Assembly: GCF_026262645.1 (NCBI RefSeq)
Contig: NZ_SHNO01000001.1
Location: forward strand, 124,001-188,000
DNA from: Candidatus Marimicrobium litorale
GTDB lineage: Bacteria; Pseudomonadota; Gammaproteobacteria; Pseudomonadales; Halieaceae
Direction: 5' to 3'
DNA: 64,000 bases
Below are positions 44,532 through 52,931 of this stretch, in pieces. A program made the position numbers and the translations under genes. Every line of letters starts with the position of its first letter. The stretch's first letter is position 1. The notes under the pieces were generated by a model. That model saw only the letters and a list, made by a program, of their open reading frames with translations, had not been told where the DNA came from and did no database searches.

Positions 44532-45887
44532 TCAGACCTTTAGCTCCAGCTTTTCCATCAGGTTGTAGAGGGTTGGCCGAGTAATACCTAGCGAAATTGC
44601 CGCGTCGCTGATATTTTGATCGCTATGGTTAAGCGCTCTGAGAACGGCCCTGCGTTCCGCTTCTTCTCTGACTGCTCTTAGATTTAAGGGCAGCGGTTCG
44701 TTTTCTGTTTCGCTCAATTCTAGGTCTTCAACGGTAATCTGATTGCTGTCCGCCATGATTGCTGCCCGTTTAATGCGGCTTTCTAATTCACGTACGTTGC
44801 CTGGCCAATCATGGGATTCGATAGCGTGAATAGCGTCCTGTGAGAAGCCGACCGCGGCACTTTTATACTGGGTGCCCCAGACCTTGAGGAAAGATTTTGC
44901 CAACAGAAGTACATCTCCCTCACGGTCTTTGAGTCGCGGAATTTCGAGAACGAGCTCGCTAATTCGATAAAACAGATCCTCTCGAAACAAATCTTTTGCT
45001 ATCAGGGCCTCTAAATTCTGATGAGTAGCACAGACAATGCGCACATCGACAGGGATCTCTTTGCGCCCACCGATTCTCTCGACCACTCGCTCCTGCAAGA
45101 AGCGCAACAGCTTGGACTGCAGCTCCATAGGCAAGTCGCCGATTTCGTCGAGGAACAGGGTTCCCTTGTCGGCGTACTCGATTTTTCCGGGAGTTTGTTT
45201 TGCCGCCCCGGTGAACGCGCCTTTCTCGTATCCGAAGAGTTCGCTTTCCAATAAGTTTTCCGGGATCGCTGCGCAATTGATCGTGATTAGCGGTCCATCG
45301 GCTCTGCTGCTCAAGTTGTGCAATGCTTGGGCGCAGCGCTCCTTGCCAGTGCCGCTGGCGCCGAGCAAGAGCGTGGTTATGTCTGAGGGTGCGACCTTTT
45401 CGATGGTGCGGCAGACCTTGAGCATCTGTGGGCTCATGGCGATGATGCCTTTGAGTGGCATGTTTGCCTCGCTGGTTTGGAGCCTGCGATTTTCGCGTTC
45501 CAGCTGATAGACATGCTGAGCCCGGTTCACCAGTAAAGCGAGTAATTCGGCATCGACGGGCTTTTGATGGAAATCATAGGCCCCCAGGGCGATGCATTTC
45601 ACCGCGTTGCCGCGGTCATCGTCTCCGGTTACGACGATAATCTTGGTCTCTGGTGTCAAGGCGAGTATTTCACTAAGAGTGGCCATACCCTCGGTGACTC
45701 CGCCTGGATCAGGCGGGAGCCCAAGGTCTAGCAATACAACACCCGGCTGTAGGCGCCTAAACAGCGCGAGTGCCTCTGCCCGGTCGCCAGAGACGGCGAC
45801 CTCGAATCCATCGAAAGCCCAGCGTAGCTGGTTTTGCAGGCCCTTGTCGTCCTCGACAACCAGCAGGTGCTTCTTATCGTTTTTCAC
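44532..45887 (-). CDS. prsR: Sigma-54-dependent response regulator PrsR
   Basis: A 451-residue NtrC-type activator. An N-terminal receiver (phospho-acceptor Asp in VVLLDLGLPP, about residue 53) is followed by a AAA+ domain with Walker A GASGTGKE and the sigma-54 loop YEKGAFTGA, then a Fis-type helix-turn-helix ending AAISLGITRPTLYNLM. It matches the PEP-CTERM-box regulator family TIGR02915. Its start overlaps the prsK stop by 4 bases, so kinase and regulator are coupled. Its targets are predicted to have -24/-12 promoters; none was convincingly found in this window. Confidence 0.95.
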   Translation of the reverse strand: MKNDKKHLLVVEDDKGLQNQLRWAFDGFEVAVSGDRAEALALFRRLQPGVVLLDLGLPPDPGGVTEGMATLSEILALTPETKIIVVTGDDDRGNAVKCIALGAYDFHQKPVDAELLALLVNRAQHVYQLERENRRLQTSEANMPLKGIIAMSPQMLKVCRTIEKVAPSDITTLLLGASGTGKERCAQALHNLSSRADGPLITINCAAIPENLLESELFGYEKGAFTGAAKQTPGKIEYADKGTLFLDEIGDLPMELQSKLLRFLQERVVERIGGRKEIPVDVRIVCATHQNLEALIAKDLFREDLFYRISELVLEIPRLKDREGDVLLLAKSFLKVWGTQYKSAAVGFSQDAIHAIESHDWPGNVRELESRIKRAAIMADSNQITVEDLELSETENEPLPLNLRAVREEAERRAVLRALNHSDQNISDAAISLGITRPTLYNLMEKLELKV

Positions 45888-48064
45888 GAAAGATTTTCCT
45901 CTAGTGATGCTTTTGCAGTGGCTTCGGGAGTGCGCGCAGAACAGGGTATATTCACCTTGAACAGGGTTCCTTCGCCGGGCTTACTCGTTACCTCGATATC
46001 GCCACCCAGACTGCGCACGAAATCCCTGCTCTCAAATACGCCTATTCCCATGCCGGTCAAACCCTTGGTCGAATCGAATGGTCTGAATAGTCTTTTTCTC
46101 AGGAATTGCTCGTTCATGCCTACCCCATTGTCTTCGATTTCGATGAGCGCGGCCCCCTCCGTGCCCTTGACGCGAACTGTCACATAACCGCTGTCATCAG
46201 TAGCTTCCTGGGCATTTTGGATCAGGTGCTCGAACACCGAGTGTAGCCGCTCGCGATCACATTCCAGTGTGGCTTTATCACATTCGACCTCCAGTTTGGG
46301 GGAGGGCAATCGGTGCTCGCTGTCCTTCACAACGGCTGTAAGCAATTGTTTTACACTGAACGCGCCCGGCTTCTGCGGCATATTGCCTTCGCGTAGCTGT
46401 GCCATGAGGCTGTTCATTCGGTTAACGGTATTGCTGACCGTATCGACCATGTCGTCGATGAAGTCCGGATTCTGCTTGTGCTTCTGGGCATTTGCAACAA
46501 CCAGAGATAATTGAGCGAGTATATTTTTTAGATCGTGAATAACGTAAGCAGACAATCGATTAAACGCTTCAAACTGTCGGGACTGCGCCAGCGCCTGGTC
46601 AGCCTGGTGCTGTGCCAAGTGGATGGCTGCTTGCTTGCCTGCCACCTTTAGCAGGTCCCGGTCTTCCCAGTTCAGATCTCTCGCTTGGTCCGCACGCCGC
46701 AGTAGCAGCATACCCTGCAATCTTTCGCCGAATATCAGCGGGATGACTAACCAGGCACCGGGAATCTCTGCTAACTCACGCGGCATTCGAAGGTTGCCAT
46801 AGAGATCCGGTTCGAGTTTCCACTCGTCGATATCAATTATCCACTCGTTTTCCCGCAGCCAGCCCGCTATCGGACTCAGTTCCATGGCGTTCTGGGGTGC
46901 AGGCATTTGCCAGTTGGCATCGAGATCGAAGCGCCCTTCATCCCCGAGGCTCCATAAGATGCCAGCGGGGCTTTGCGCAAGATTTGCAACGGCGCGTGTG
47001 ATATTTTCGGGTACATCCATATTTTCACTGGCCAGTATTCGGGTAAATTCCAGCCACTCAAGCCGGTAATCGTACTTATAGCTGAAGAAGTTCTTGCTCA
47101 GCCAGACGCGCATCCGCGCTCGGATGCGTCCCGAGAAAAGTAGTACAGCGAGTATCATTCCCGCACCGCACAGGAATACGATCTGGAACACGCCGCCCCA
47201 TGTCCCCCCCAGATAGCTAATGAAGTAGGCCGCCAAAGCCATAGTAATCAGATAGATGCCTGCAGCCATAAGTGTCAGTGAGTGAAACGCGACATGGCGA
47301 GAGAGATACAGGCCGCCTGGTTCGTCATCCGAGGTAACGTAATCTGGTGATTTATCGTGTTCCCAGCGACTCAGACTAGTGGCAATAAGAATGGCAGCCA
47401 TAGTGGTGGCGAACCCGCGGGCTTGCCAGACCTCCTTATCCAGCTGCTGGAACAGGAGCGCTTGAGCATACATAAAAAAGTCATAGGTAAAGAATAGCCC
47501 GAGACCGACGCAGAGGTGTTTGCACGCCCAAAGCTCATGCTCGTTGCTGTTGCGAAATAGCTGTTCCAGCAATAAGAGCCCGAGAATTGAGACGGCCAGC
47601 CAAATGCTGAAACTAGCCTTACGTGCAGCACTGGATAAAATGGGAATGTCTTCGGCCAGAGGGACGGCGCCGAACAGGAAGCAAAAGATGATCGCCGTGC
47701 AGGCGAAAAACCAGAGTACCCAGCGCGACGTGGTGAGGATATGGTCGGTGCCCTGAATTCGCTGTCCGATGAATTTAAACAGGACAAAAAGCCAGGCGGC
47801 ATTGCGTGCGGCCTCCGTAAGGCGTACCAGCTCGAATTTAGGCTCGGTCAGTAACAGGGATAGTGTTACAGCGCTGGCCCAGAGTGTGGTGAGGCTGCTG
47901 GCGGCCAGCAGGGGCATGCCCATAGGTGTTGTGCGCCGTGTGATGAACGCCAGAATAACCAGCATAGCGTAGGCAAGCATGGCGGTGCCGTAGCTGTATA
48001 TGCCAATGTTGCCGATTATGCTGGCCTGAGGCTCTAGATCTAAACTTAACAATTCGAGTACCAC
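45884..48064 (-). CDS. prsK: XrtA/PEP-CTERM system sensor histidine kinase PrsK
   Basis: A 726-residue membrane kinase. About ten N-terminal hydrophobic helices (to about residue 300) are followed by a GAF-like domain, a dimerisation helix with the phospho-His in YVIHDLKNILAQLSLV, and an ATPase domain with N-box LIQNAQEAT, G1 DNGVGMNE and G2 TKGLTGMGIGVFES. It matches TIGR02916. It is the partner of PrsR directly downstream. The signal sensed is unknown, but the many-helix sensor suggests a membrane or cell-envelope cue. Confidence 0.95.
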   Translation of the reverse strand: MVLELLSLDLEPQASIIGNIGIYSYGTAMLAYAMLVILAFITRRTTPMGMPLLAASSLTTLWASAVTLSLLLTEPKFELVRLTEAARNAAWLFVLFKFIGQRIQGTDHILTTSRWVLWFFACTAIIFCFLFGAVPLAEDIPILSSAARKASFSIWLAVSILGLLLLEQLFRNSNEHELWACKHLCVGLGLFFTYDFFMYAQALLFQQLDKEVWQARGFATTMAAILIATSLSRWEHDKSPDYVTSDDEPGGLYLSRHVAFHSLTLMAAGIYLITMALAAYFISYLGGTWGGVFQIVFLCGAGMILAVLLFSGRIRARMRVWLSKNFFSYKYDYRLEWLEFTRILASENMDVPENITRAVANLAQSPAGILWSLGDEGRFDLDANWQMPAPQNAMELSPIAGWLRENEWIIDIDEWKLEPDLYGNLRMPRELAEIPGAWLVIPLIFGERLQGMLLLRRADQARDLNWEDRDLLKVAGKQAAIHLAQHQADQALAQSRQFEAFNRLSAYVIHDLKNILAQLSLVVANAQKHKQNPDFIDDMVDTVSNTVNRMNSLMAQLREGNMPQKPGAFSVKQLLTAVVKDSEHRLPSPKLEVECDKATLECDRERLHSVFEHLIQNAQEATDDSGYVTVRVKGTEGAALIEIEDNGVGMNEQFLRKRLFRPFDSTKGLTGMGIGVFESRDFVRSLGGDIEVTSKPGEGTLFKVNIPCSARTPEATAKASLEENLS

Positions 48065-48336
48065 GTCACGTTAGGCGATAGCGATGCCTTTGCAGAAACA
48101 TTATACTTCTGCTCCGGTAGTGTAAATGCTACCAATAAATAAGTGGGACGCGGTGCTCACAATAATAAGGTGAATAACAGTTTTGCGCTCGAGAGCCTGG
48201 CGCTGTTGGAAATGTGGCCTCGATCGAGCGGGCTCTATAGCTATGCGCGTGCTGTGTGGAACGCATACAGGGTGTGTTCATGAGGTTACCTGCGATGGGG
48301 TGTTGGCTCGGGTTTTCATGTTCTGGGATGAAGTGA

Positions 48337-49653
48337 ATGACTAAGCAAGATTTGGATACTGTGGCGATCGTGGGTTTGGGCTATGTTGGCTTGCCACTCG
48401 CGGTCGCATTTGGACGCGTTCGTCCTACGATCGGTCTGGACCTGAATGAAGATAAACTCACTCACTATCGGGCTGGAAATGATCCAAGTGGTGAGGTGGG
48501 ATCACCCCAGTTAGCGGAGGCTGTTCACCTCGATTTCACCAGTGATGCTGCCAGGCTGGCGGACGCCTCAATCATTGTCGTGGTCGTGCCGACTCCTATC
48601 GATACGGCAAGACGCCCGGACCTTTCGCCGTTAGAGGGCGCCTGTCGTGCGGTCGGTGCTCATATGCGCCCCGGTGCTACAGTAATTTTTGAGTCAACCG
48701 TGTATCCCGGCTGTACGGAGGAAATCTGTGTTCCGCTGCTTGAAAGTGTCTCGGGCATGACTTGGTCAGGGCGTGATGGTGGACAGCGCGATGGGTTTCA
48801 TGTGGGGTACTCACCTGAGCGCATTAACCCTGGCGACAAAGAGCATCGCCTGGAAACTATCACCAAGGTGGTATCGGGGGATACCGCTGAGACGCTTGAA
48901 AAAATCGCCTTACTGTACGGCGGAATTATTCATGCGGGGGTGCACCGAGCGGCCAGTATCAAGGTGGCCGAGGCGGCAAAAGTGATAGAGAACACGCAGC
49001 GTGATCTGAATATTGCGCTCATGAATGAACTCGCTCTGATATTCGATCGTCTCGGTATCGATACGCTTGATGTTCTCGAGGCCGCAGGCACCAAGTGGAA
49101 TTTTTTACCCTTCAGGCCTGGCCTTGTCGGCGGGCACTGCATTGGTGTCGATCCTTATTACCTTACATACCGCGCCGAGGCGGCGGGCTACCATCCGGAG
49201 GTGATACTTGCGGGTAGGCAGACTAATGACAACATGGGCAAGTCCATTGCGGAGCAAACAGTTAAACACCTGTCGCGTTCTGGCCATAACATCAGCTCAG
49301 CCAGAATCGCATTACTGGGTCTTACCTTTAAAGAGAATTGTCCTGACCTGCGCAACTCCCGAGTGGTGGACATTCTAACGGAGTTGGATGAATACGGTTG
49401 CCAGATCCTTGTTCATGATCCGTTAGCCGACCCGGTGGATGCAAAGCAAGAGTACGGTGTAGAGCTGCACAGTCTCGATGAAATGAAAGACTGCCAAGCC
49501 GTCATTTTAGCGGTGCCACATGCTCAATATCTGGCGCTGGCGCCTGAAGATCTCGGTGCCATGATGAGTGAAGATGCAATCCTGATTGATATAAAATCTG
49601 TTATGGACAGAGAGGGCCTTGCCGCGCAGAACCTTTCCGTCTGGCGTCTATAG
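48337..49653 (+). CDS. tviB: UDP-N-acetylhexosamine 6-dehydrogenase (TviB/WbpA type)
   Basis: A 438-residue cytoplasmic nucleotide-sugar dehydrogenase that oxidises C6 of UDP-GlcNAc-type sugars to uronic acids with two NAD. The N-terminal Rossmann motif is IVGLGYVGLPLAVAFGR, and the catalytic Cys is in GGHCIGVDPYYL (about residue 268). TFKENCPDLRNSRVVDI is typical of the Vi-antigen group rather than UDP-glucose dehydrogenase. With WecB in the same locus it predicts GlcNAcA or ManNAcA as a polymer building block. Transcribed alone and ended by a strong hairpin. Confidence 0.92.
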   Translation: MTKQDLDTVAIVGLGYVGLPLAVAFGRVRPTIGLDLNEDKLTHYRAGNDPSGEVGSPQLAEAVHLDFTSDAARLADASIIVVVVPTPIDTARRPDLSPLEGACRAVGAHMRPGATVIFESTVYPGCTEEICVPLLESVSGMTWSGRDGGQRDGFHVGYSPERINPGDKEHRLETITKVVSGDTAETLEKIALLYGGIIHAGVHRAASIKVAEAAKVIENTQRDLNIALMNELALIFDRLGIDTLDVLEAAGTKWNFLPFRPGLVGGHCIGVDPYYLTYRAEAAGYHPEVILAGRQTNDNMGKSIAEQTVKHLSRSGHNISSARIALLGLTFKENCPDLRNSRVVDILTELDEYGCQILVHDPLADPVDAKQEYGVELHSLDEMKDCQAVILAVPHAQYLALAPEDLGAMMSEDAILIDIKSVMDREGLAAQNLSVWRL

Positions 49654-49684
49654 GTTGGCGCGAAGCACTCCACTGCGGCGCAAC

Positions 49685-49734
49685 CGGGTGTGGCTAAGCT
49701 CGACGTTGAGCGTTTCACCTAACCCGTTTTTTTT
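49685..49734 (+). terminator. Rho-independent terminator of the UDP-sugar dehydrogenase gene
   Basis: Outer stem CGGGT/ACCCG (49685-49689 with 49722-49726) encloses an inner hairpin (GCTC/GAGC around GACGTT) and is followed by eight T (49727-49734). The terminator overlaps the last codons of the convergent nucleotidyltransferase gene. Confidence 0.7.
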
Positions 49735-50819
49735 CCTGCACTCAGCCCGCTGTGGTCGGTGTCCATTCGCTTTTTCCAGGCTTTTCGAATTAAATGCGGT
49801 AACAGCAGGTAGAGCGGCATCCGGAGATAGTGTGAGCGTATGTAAAGTGCAAAAAGGGCGACATCTCTGAAGGGTATGCGATTTTGCATAGGGTCCGGTG
49901 TAAACGCTCTTTTGAAAAGAAAATCCATGATTGGTTTGCGTAAGCGACGCAACGGTGTCTCTGCTGATTTGAACACCTCCTCTGGTATGGGAGTATTGAA
50001 GACTTGTCCAGAGTAGTTAAGGGCATGGTAGAGGGAGCCGGTAAGCCCCAGTGACTGCGCCCTCGAGACCAGACTGTGCCAGAAGTCGCTATCGTGCCGC
50101 GGAAAATCACGCAGCATGCGGTCTATATCCCACAGGTCTCTGAGACCATGATGAAATTCTCCTTCGTGAAACAGGTGGGTGGCGCTGTGTATGACTATGT
50201 CCTGATGTGACAGAGTATAAACACCGGCTTGCACCTCGAGTAAATTCTCCCACAGTATCGACGCATCCACCTGGGCGTCTGATGTGGGTGGTAGTATATT
50301 GTGGTGGACATCGAGAGTTGTACCGCGTGTTCTGTGTGTGAGTGGCGGGATTTCATGTCCCCACTTGCGATAGTAGTGCTCGTCATAGGCACTCATGGGG
50401 CTGCCGCGCCAGCCCGCTTGTTTGAGGGCTGCCTCAACCCGCGCCAGGCTTGCTTCCGGGGTGATGATGTCGATGTCTGTAACCAGTCGGCCACGGCCCG
50501 CCGGTAGATTTCCCAGTATGTAGGCGGCCCCCTTTAGTAACACTAATTTTTCCCCAAGCGGTGCCAGTACCGCGAGAATTTTTTCGCATTCGAAGTGCAG
50601 GTCACGCCGTTGCTTTTCGTGAATCACCACACCCGAGGTCCAGTGCCGGCTCGCTGCGTAAGGTAGCGACGCAAGTACCCCGGAATCAGTCAGTCGCACG
50701 CCGAGCGCTGCGAGCAGACGTGAATTGCGAGCCTGGGACAGCAGCTGATTCAATTCAGTGTTGTTCAGTGTGCGGACTGACTGAGGATTGAGCAGGGCAT
50801 CTTTCAAAAGGAAGCTCAT
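49719..50819 (-). CDS. PF14907-type nucleotidyltransferase family protein (HprK-related system)
   Basis: A 366-residue protein. The nucleotidyltransferase core shows LVLLKGAAYILG followed by GRGRLVTDIDIITPE, with the paired aspartates DID as metal ligands (about residue 118), and TTLDVHHNI. C-terminal helices rich in Arg/Leu follow. In lasso-peptide loci such as that of pseudomycoidin, a PF14907 protein next to an HprK-like kinase adds sugars to the phosphorylated C-terminus (known for that system; inferred here). It is last in the four-gene minus-strand operon and overlaps the kinase gene by 4 bases. Confidence 0.82.
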   Translation of the reverse strand: MSFLLKDALLNPQSVRTLNNTELNQLLSQARNSRLLAALGVRLTDSGVLASLPYAASRHWTSGVVIHEKQRRDLHFECEKILAVLAPLGEKLVLLKGAAYILGNLPAGRGRLVTDIDIITPEASLARVEAALKQAGWRGSPMSAYDEHYYRKWGHEIPPLTHRTRGTTLDVHHNILPPTSDAQVDASILWENLLEVQAGVYTLSHQDIVIHSATHLFHEGEFHHGLRDLWDIDRMLRDFPRHDSDFWHSLVSRAQSLGLTGSLYHALNYSGQVFNTPIPEEVFKSAETPLRRLRKPIMDFLFKRAFTPDPMQNRIPFRDVALFALYIRSHYLRMPLYLLLPHLIRKAWKKRMDTDHSGLSAGKKTG

Positions 50820-51736
50820 GCGCCGTGTCTGCCTTCTACCAGTGTGTTCATCGCGTCGACGGCCCAGTCCATATCTCGATATACCAAATCAAAGCATTCA
50901 ACCTCGTCGAGTAGATTCTTCATAACGTGAAAGCCAGTGTCGCCCAGTAAGCTATAATTGAACGAGTGATAGGCTGCCAGAAGAAAGCTGTCTGTTCGAC
51001 GACGTTTACTCAGACCCTGTGGGTCATCGGGAGAGTAGCGCGGGAACACCAGTGCAGTGGTCGACAGCGGCTGGTTCTGGTGACTTTGGCTGTGCAGATC
51101 GGCCTTCATGTGTGCGACTCGGCCCTTATGTGTTTCCTCGCTCACCGGCCCGAAACAGGCCTCAGCTGAAAAAGATTTGATTACGCCGATGCTGTCGTTT
51201 TTCAGGCTCACCGGGCGGCATAGTGGAACGATTTTTCCAGAATCAGGCTCGATGAGGGCATGCTCATCTGACAATATGCGCCAGTCACTTAGGCCGAGGG
51301 CCGCGCACAGGGTGCTTTTGCCTGCGCCGGGAATCCCCGGCATGACAATGGCCGAGTCATTCCGGGCAACGGCCGCTGCATGTAGCTTGAGGTACTCATT
51401 GGCGTGAATTGATACGCACCAGTTCATGCCCCACTCGAGAAAAGCATAGGCTTGCCCGAGGGGAATCAGGTTAAACGGTGTGGTGCCATCGAAGAGAAAC
51501 TCAAGTTGGCGATGTATGTGTTGCCGCAATCCATTTTGCTGCAGGGCAATGTCGTAATCTACAAAGTCGTCATTCGTAGCGATTTCGAAATCACTATAGA
51601 GTGTCCGTATACCGTCTTCGATAGTGCGCAGCTTGCTGCGAATTCGGTAGACGTAAGGTCCTATCCTGAGTGGTAATCCGTCGGCGGAGAGACGTGTGGA
51701 GAGCTCGTCCCGAGACAGTTGACGCAGAATTGTCAT
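50816..51736 (-). CDS. HprK-related kinase A (TIGR04352-like)
   Basis: A 306-residue P-loop kinase related to the C-terminal domain of HPr kinase. The fold begins with KLHAAAVARNDSAIVMPG and Walker A GIPGAGKST (residues 134-142), followed by LSDEHALIEP, the region that holds the catalytic acid in HprK. No HPr protein is near, so the substrate is probably different. Homologues in lasso-peptide clusters phosphorylate the peptide's C-terminal serine. The ATG immediately follows the stop codon of the PqqD-like gene, and its 3' end overlaps the nucleotidyltransferase gene by 4 bases. Confidence 0.9.
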   Translation of the reverse strand: MTILRQLSRDELSTRLSADGLPLRIGPYVYRIRSKLRTIEDGIRTLYSDFEIATNDDFVDYDIALQQNGLRQHIHRQLEFLFDGTTPFNLIPLGQAYAFLEWGMNWCVSIHANEYLKLHAAAVARNDSAIVMPGIPGAGKSTLCAALGLSDWRILSDEHALIEPDSGKIVPLCRPVSLKNDSIGVIKSFSAEACFGPVSEETHKGRVAHMKADLHSQSHQNQPLSTTALVFPRYSPDDPQGLSKRRRTDSFLLAAYHSFNYSLLGDTGFHVMKNLLDEVECFDLVYRDMDWAVDAMNTLVEGRHGA

Positions 51737-52012
51737 CTATTCCTGCTTCAGGATGTCCATTGCCACCAGTTCTGACAGCACCCCCTCCAGTGCTTCTTGC
51801 AGGTCTGTGTCTTGGCCCGCTTCCACCACGGAAGCAATGCGAGAGATCAGCGACGCCAGTGACAGAGATTCAGCCTGGATTTCGCGGAGCACATGGGCCG
51901 CGAAAGCGGTTAGTAGATGTGTGTCACCGCTGCGCGTGTCGTAGTAGATGACGGTTGTCTCTCCTGGGTCATAAAATCTGCCCTCCGATTCAGTTCGCCA
52001 CTTCATACGCAC
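51737..52012 (-). CDS. PqqD-like (RRE-type) peptide-binding protein of the HprK-related system
   Basis: A 91-residue winged-helix PqqD-family protein (TIGR04353-like). Beta strands (ESEGRFYDPGETTVIYYDTR) are followed by helices with SLASLISRIASVVEAG and ALEGVLSELVAMDILKQE. PqqD and related RiPP recognition elements bind leader segments of substrate peptides and present them to modifying enzymes. Stop codon and kinase start are adjacent (TAG-ATG). A 106-base gap with a small hairpin separates it from the Tat-signal protein upstream. Confidence 0.88.
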   Translation of the reverse strand: MRMKWRTESEGRFYDPGETTVIYYDTRSGDTHLLTAFAAHVLREIQAESLSLASLISRIASVVEAGQDTDLQEALEGVLSELVAMDILKQE

Positions 52013-52103
52013 AGCCGTAATTTATAGAGGGTTGTGTTGAGCCGCCCGTTGGTCAGCCAGAGGTTGTATGTGTCCGTATGTTCGCCGCAGGGCCTGCTGA
52101 AGA

Positions 52104-52117
52104 CGAGGCCTGCCTCG
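52104..52117 (-). terminator. Small hairpin between the Tat-signal protein and the PqqD-like gene
   Basis: A perfect 5-bp stem (CGAGG/CCTCG) with a 4-base loop lies just past the stop codon of the first gene and is followed on the minus strand by TCTTC. It is too weak for full termination. It could reduce downstream transcription or protect the 3' end, giving more of the first protein than of the modifying enzymes. Confidence 0.3.
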
Positions 52118-52118
52118 A

Positions 52119-52544
52119 TTAGGGACAGGAGCTATCTTCTATCAGGCAGATACCATCAAGTAGGTCAGGATCCTGACATGTAGAGTAGACGGTCGTACCA
52201 TCGGTCCCAACAACGCCCTCGGCAAAATAGTTGCCATCGTCGGGTGCAGAGACATAATGAATCTCTCCCGCCAGTGATTCGTTGTGCTCGGGTCTACTGC
52301 CTGGCGCTGACTGAAACATACCGGTGGAGGGGTTGAAGGAGTCCAGCGTGGAGACTGACATGCAGCCGGGGGGTGTCTGGCCCCAGGCAGTCCTGTTGCC
52401 GAGAGACAGCAGCACAGCGCTGCTGGCGAGGGCTGTACGCGAGAAGCGCCGTCGCGATTGGCTGGGTAATTCTTCGTGAGTCGCATCGGCGGGCCGCTTG
52501 TCTGCCGGGCCTGCACTGCTATCTTTATTGTCGTCGTTGCTCAC
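52119..52544 (-). CDS. Small Tat-signal, cysteine-containing protein; candidate substrate of the HprK-related system
   Basis: 141 residues from the GTG at 52544, six bases after GAGGGG; the open frame runs back to an ATG at 52610 with no ribosome-binding site. A polar leader of about 30 residues (Asp, Ser, Ala rich) precedes SQSRRRFSRTALASSAVL, a Tat-like twin-arginine signal with a hydrophobic core and cleavage near TAWG-Q (residue 55). The mature part of about 86 residues is Gly/Asp/Ser-rich with four cysteines and ends LIEDSSCP. No homologue is recognised. It is first in the operon with the PqqD-like protein, kinase and nucleotidyltransferase, as precursor genes usually are. Confidence 0.72.
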   Translation of the reverse strand: MSNDDNKDSSAGPADKRPADATHEELPSQSRRRFSRTALASSAVLLSLGNRTAWGQTPPGCMSVSTLDSFNPSTGMFQSAPGSRPEHNESLAGEIHYVSAPDDGNYFAEGVVGTDGTTVYSTCQDPDLLDGICLIEDSSCP

Positions 52545-52931
52545 ACAATACCCCTCAGATCCGTGGATCCGTCGCAACCGCCGACTGTATCTATTGATGA
52601 GACGGTGCAACCAGTTTCGGACATTTTATCATTACAAGGAAGGGGGGTCACCTGTAGATATCAGGTTTGCGCGCTGGATCACATATGGGAGGGGGCCGCC
52701 ATCGGGGGTCTTACATATCGTCGCATAATAAAAATCAATAAAAACAGCAATTTAGAGTTATTAAAGCCTGGGTTGCGGTCATGGTTTGGGGCTTGATTTC
52801 CTGCAGCCAGATTCTCTGTGTTGATACCCGCCAATGGCATGCGGCCTGTCCTGTCTTACCCGGCGTTCGTCGTCTTGCAAAGGCCAGTGAAGTCTGTGAA
52901 AGTGAGGTTCGCAGTTAACGGTCCCTCGTAA
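52545..52931. other. Divergent promoter region with an AT-rich element
   Basis: Lies between the minus-strand HprK-related operon and the plus-strand ATPase gene. It contains ATAAAAATCAATAA (52728-52741), identical to a 14-mer upstream of the EpsB gene, within an AT-rich stretch (52721-52762) unlike the surrounding GC-rich DNA. No open frame is convincing. Confidence 0.5.

Noticed and set aside
49719-52610. Lasso-peptide cluster in the strict sense
   Set aside because: No asparagine-synthase-like cyclase or transglutaminase-like protease is present in the window, and the candidate substrate is far longer than a lasso precursor and carries a Tat signal.
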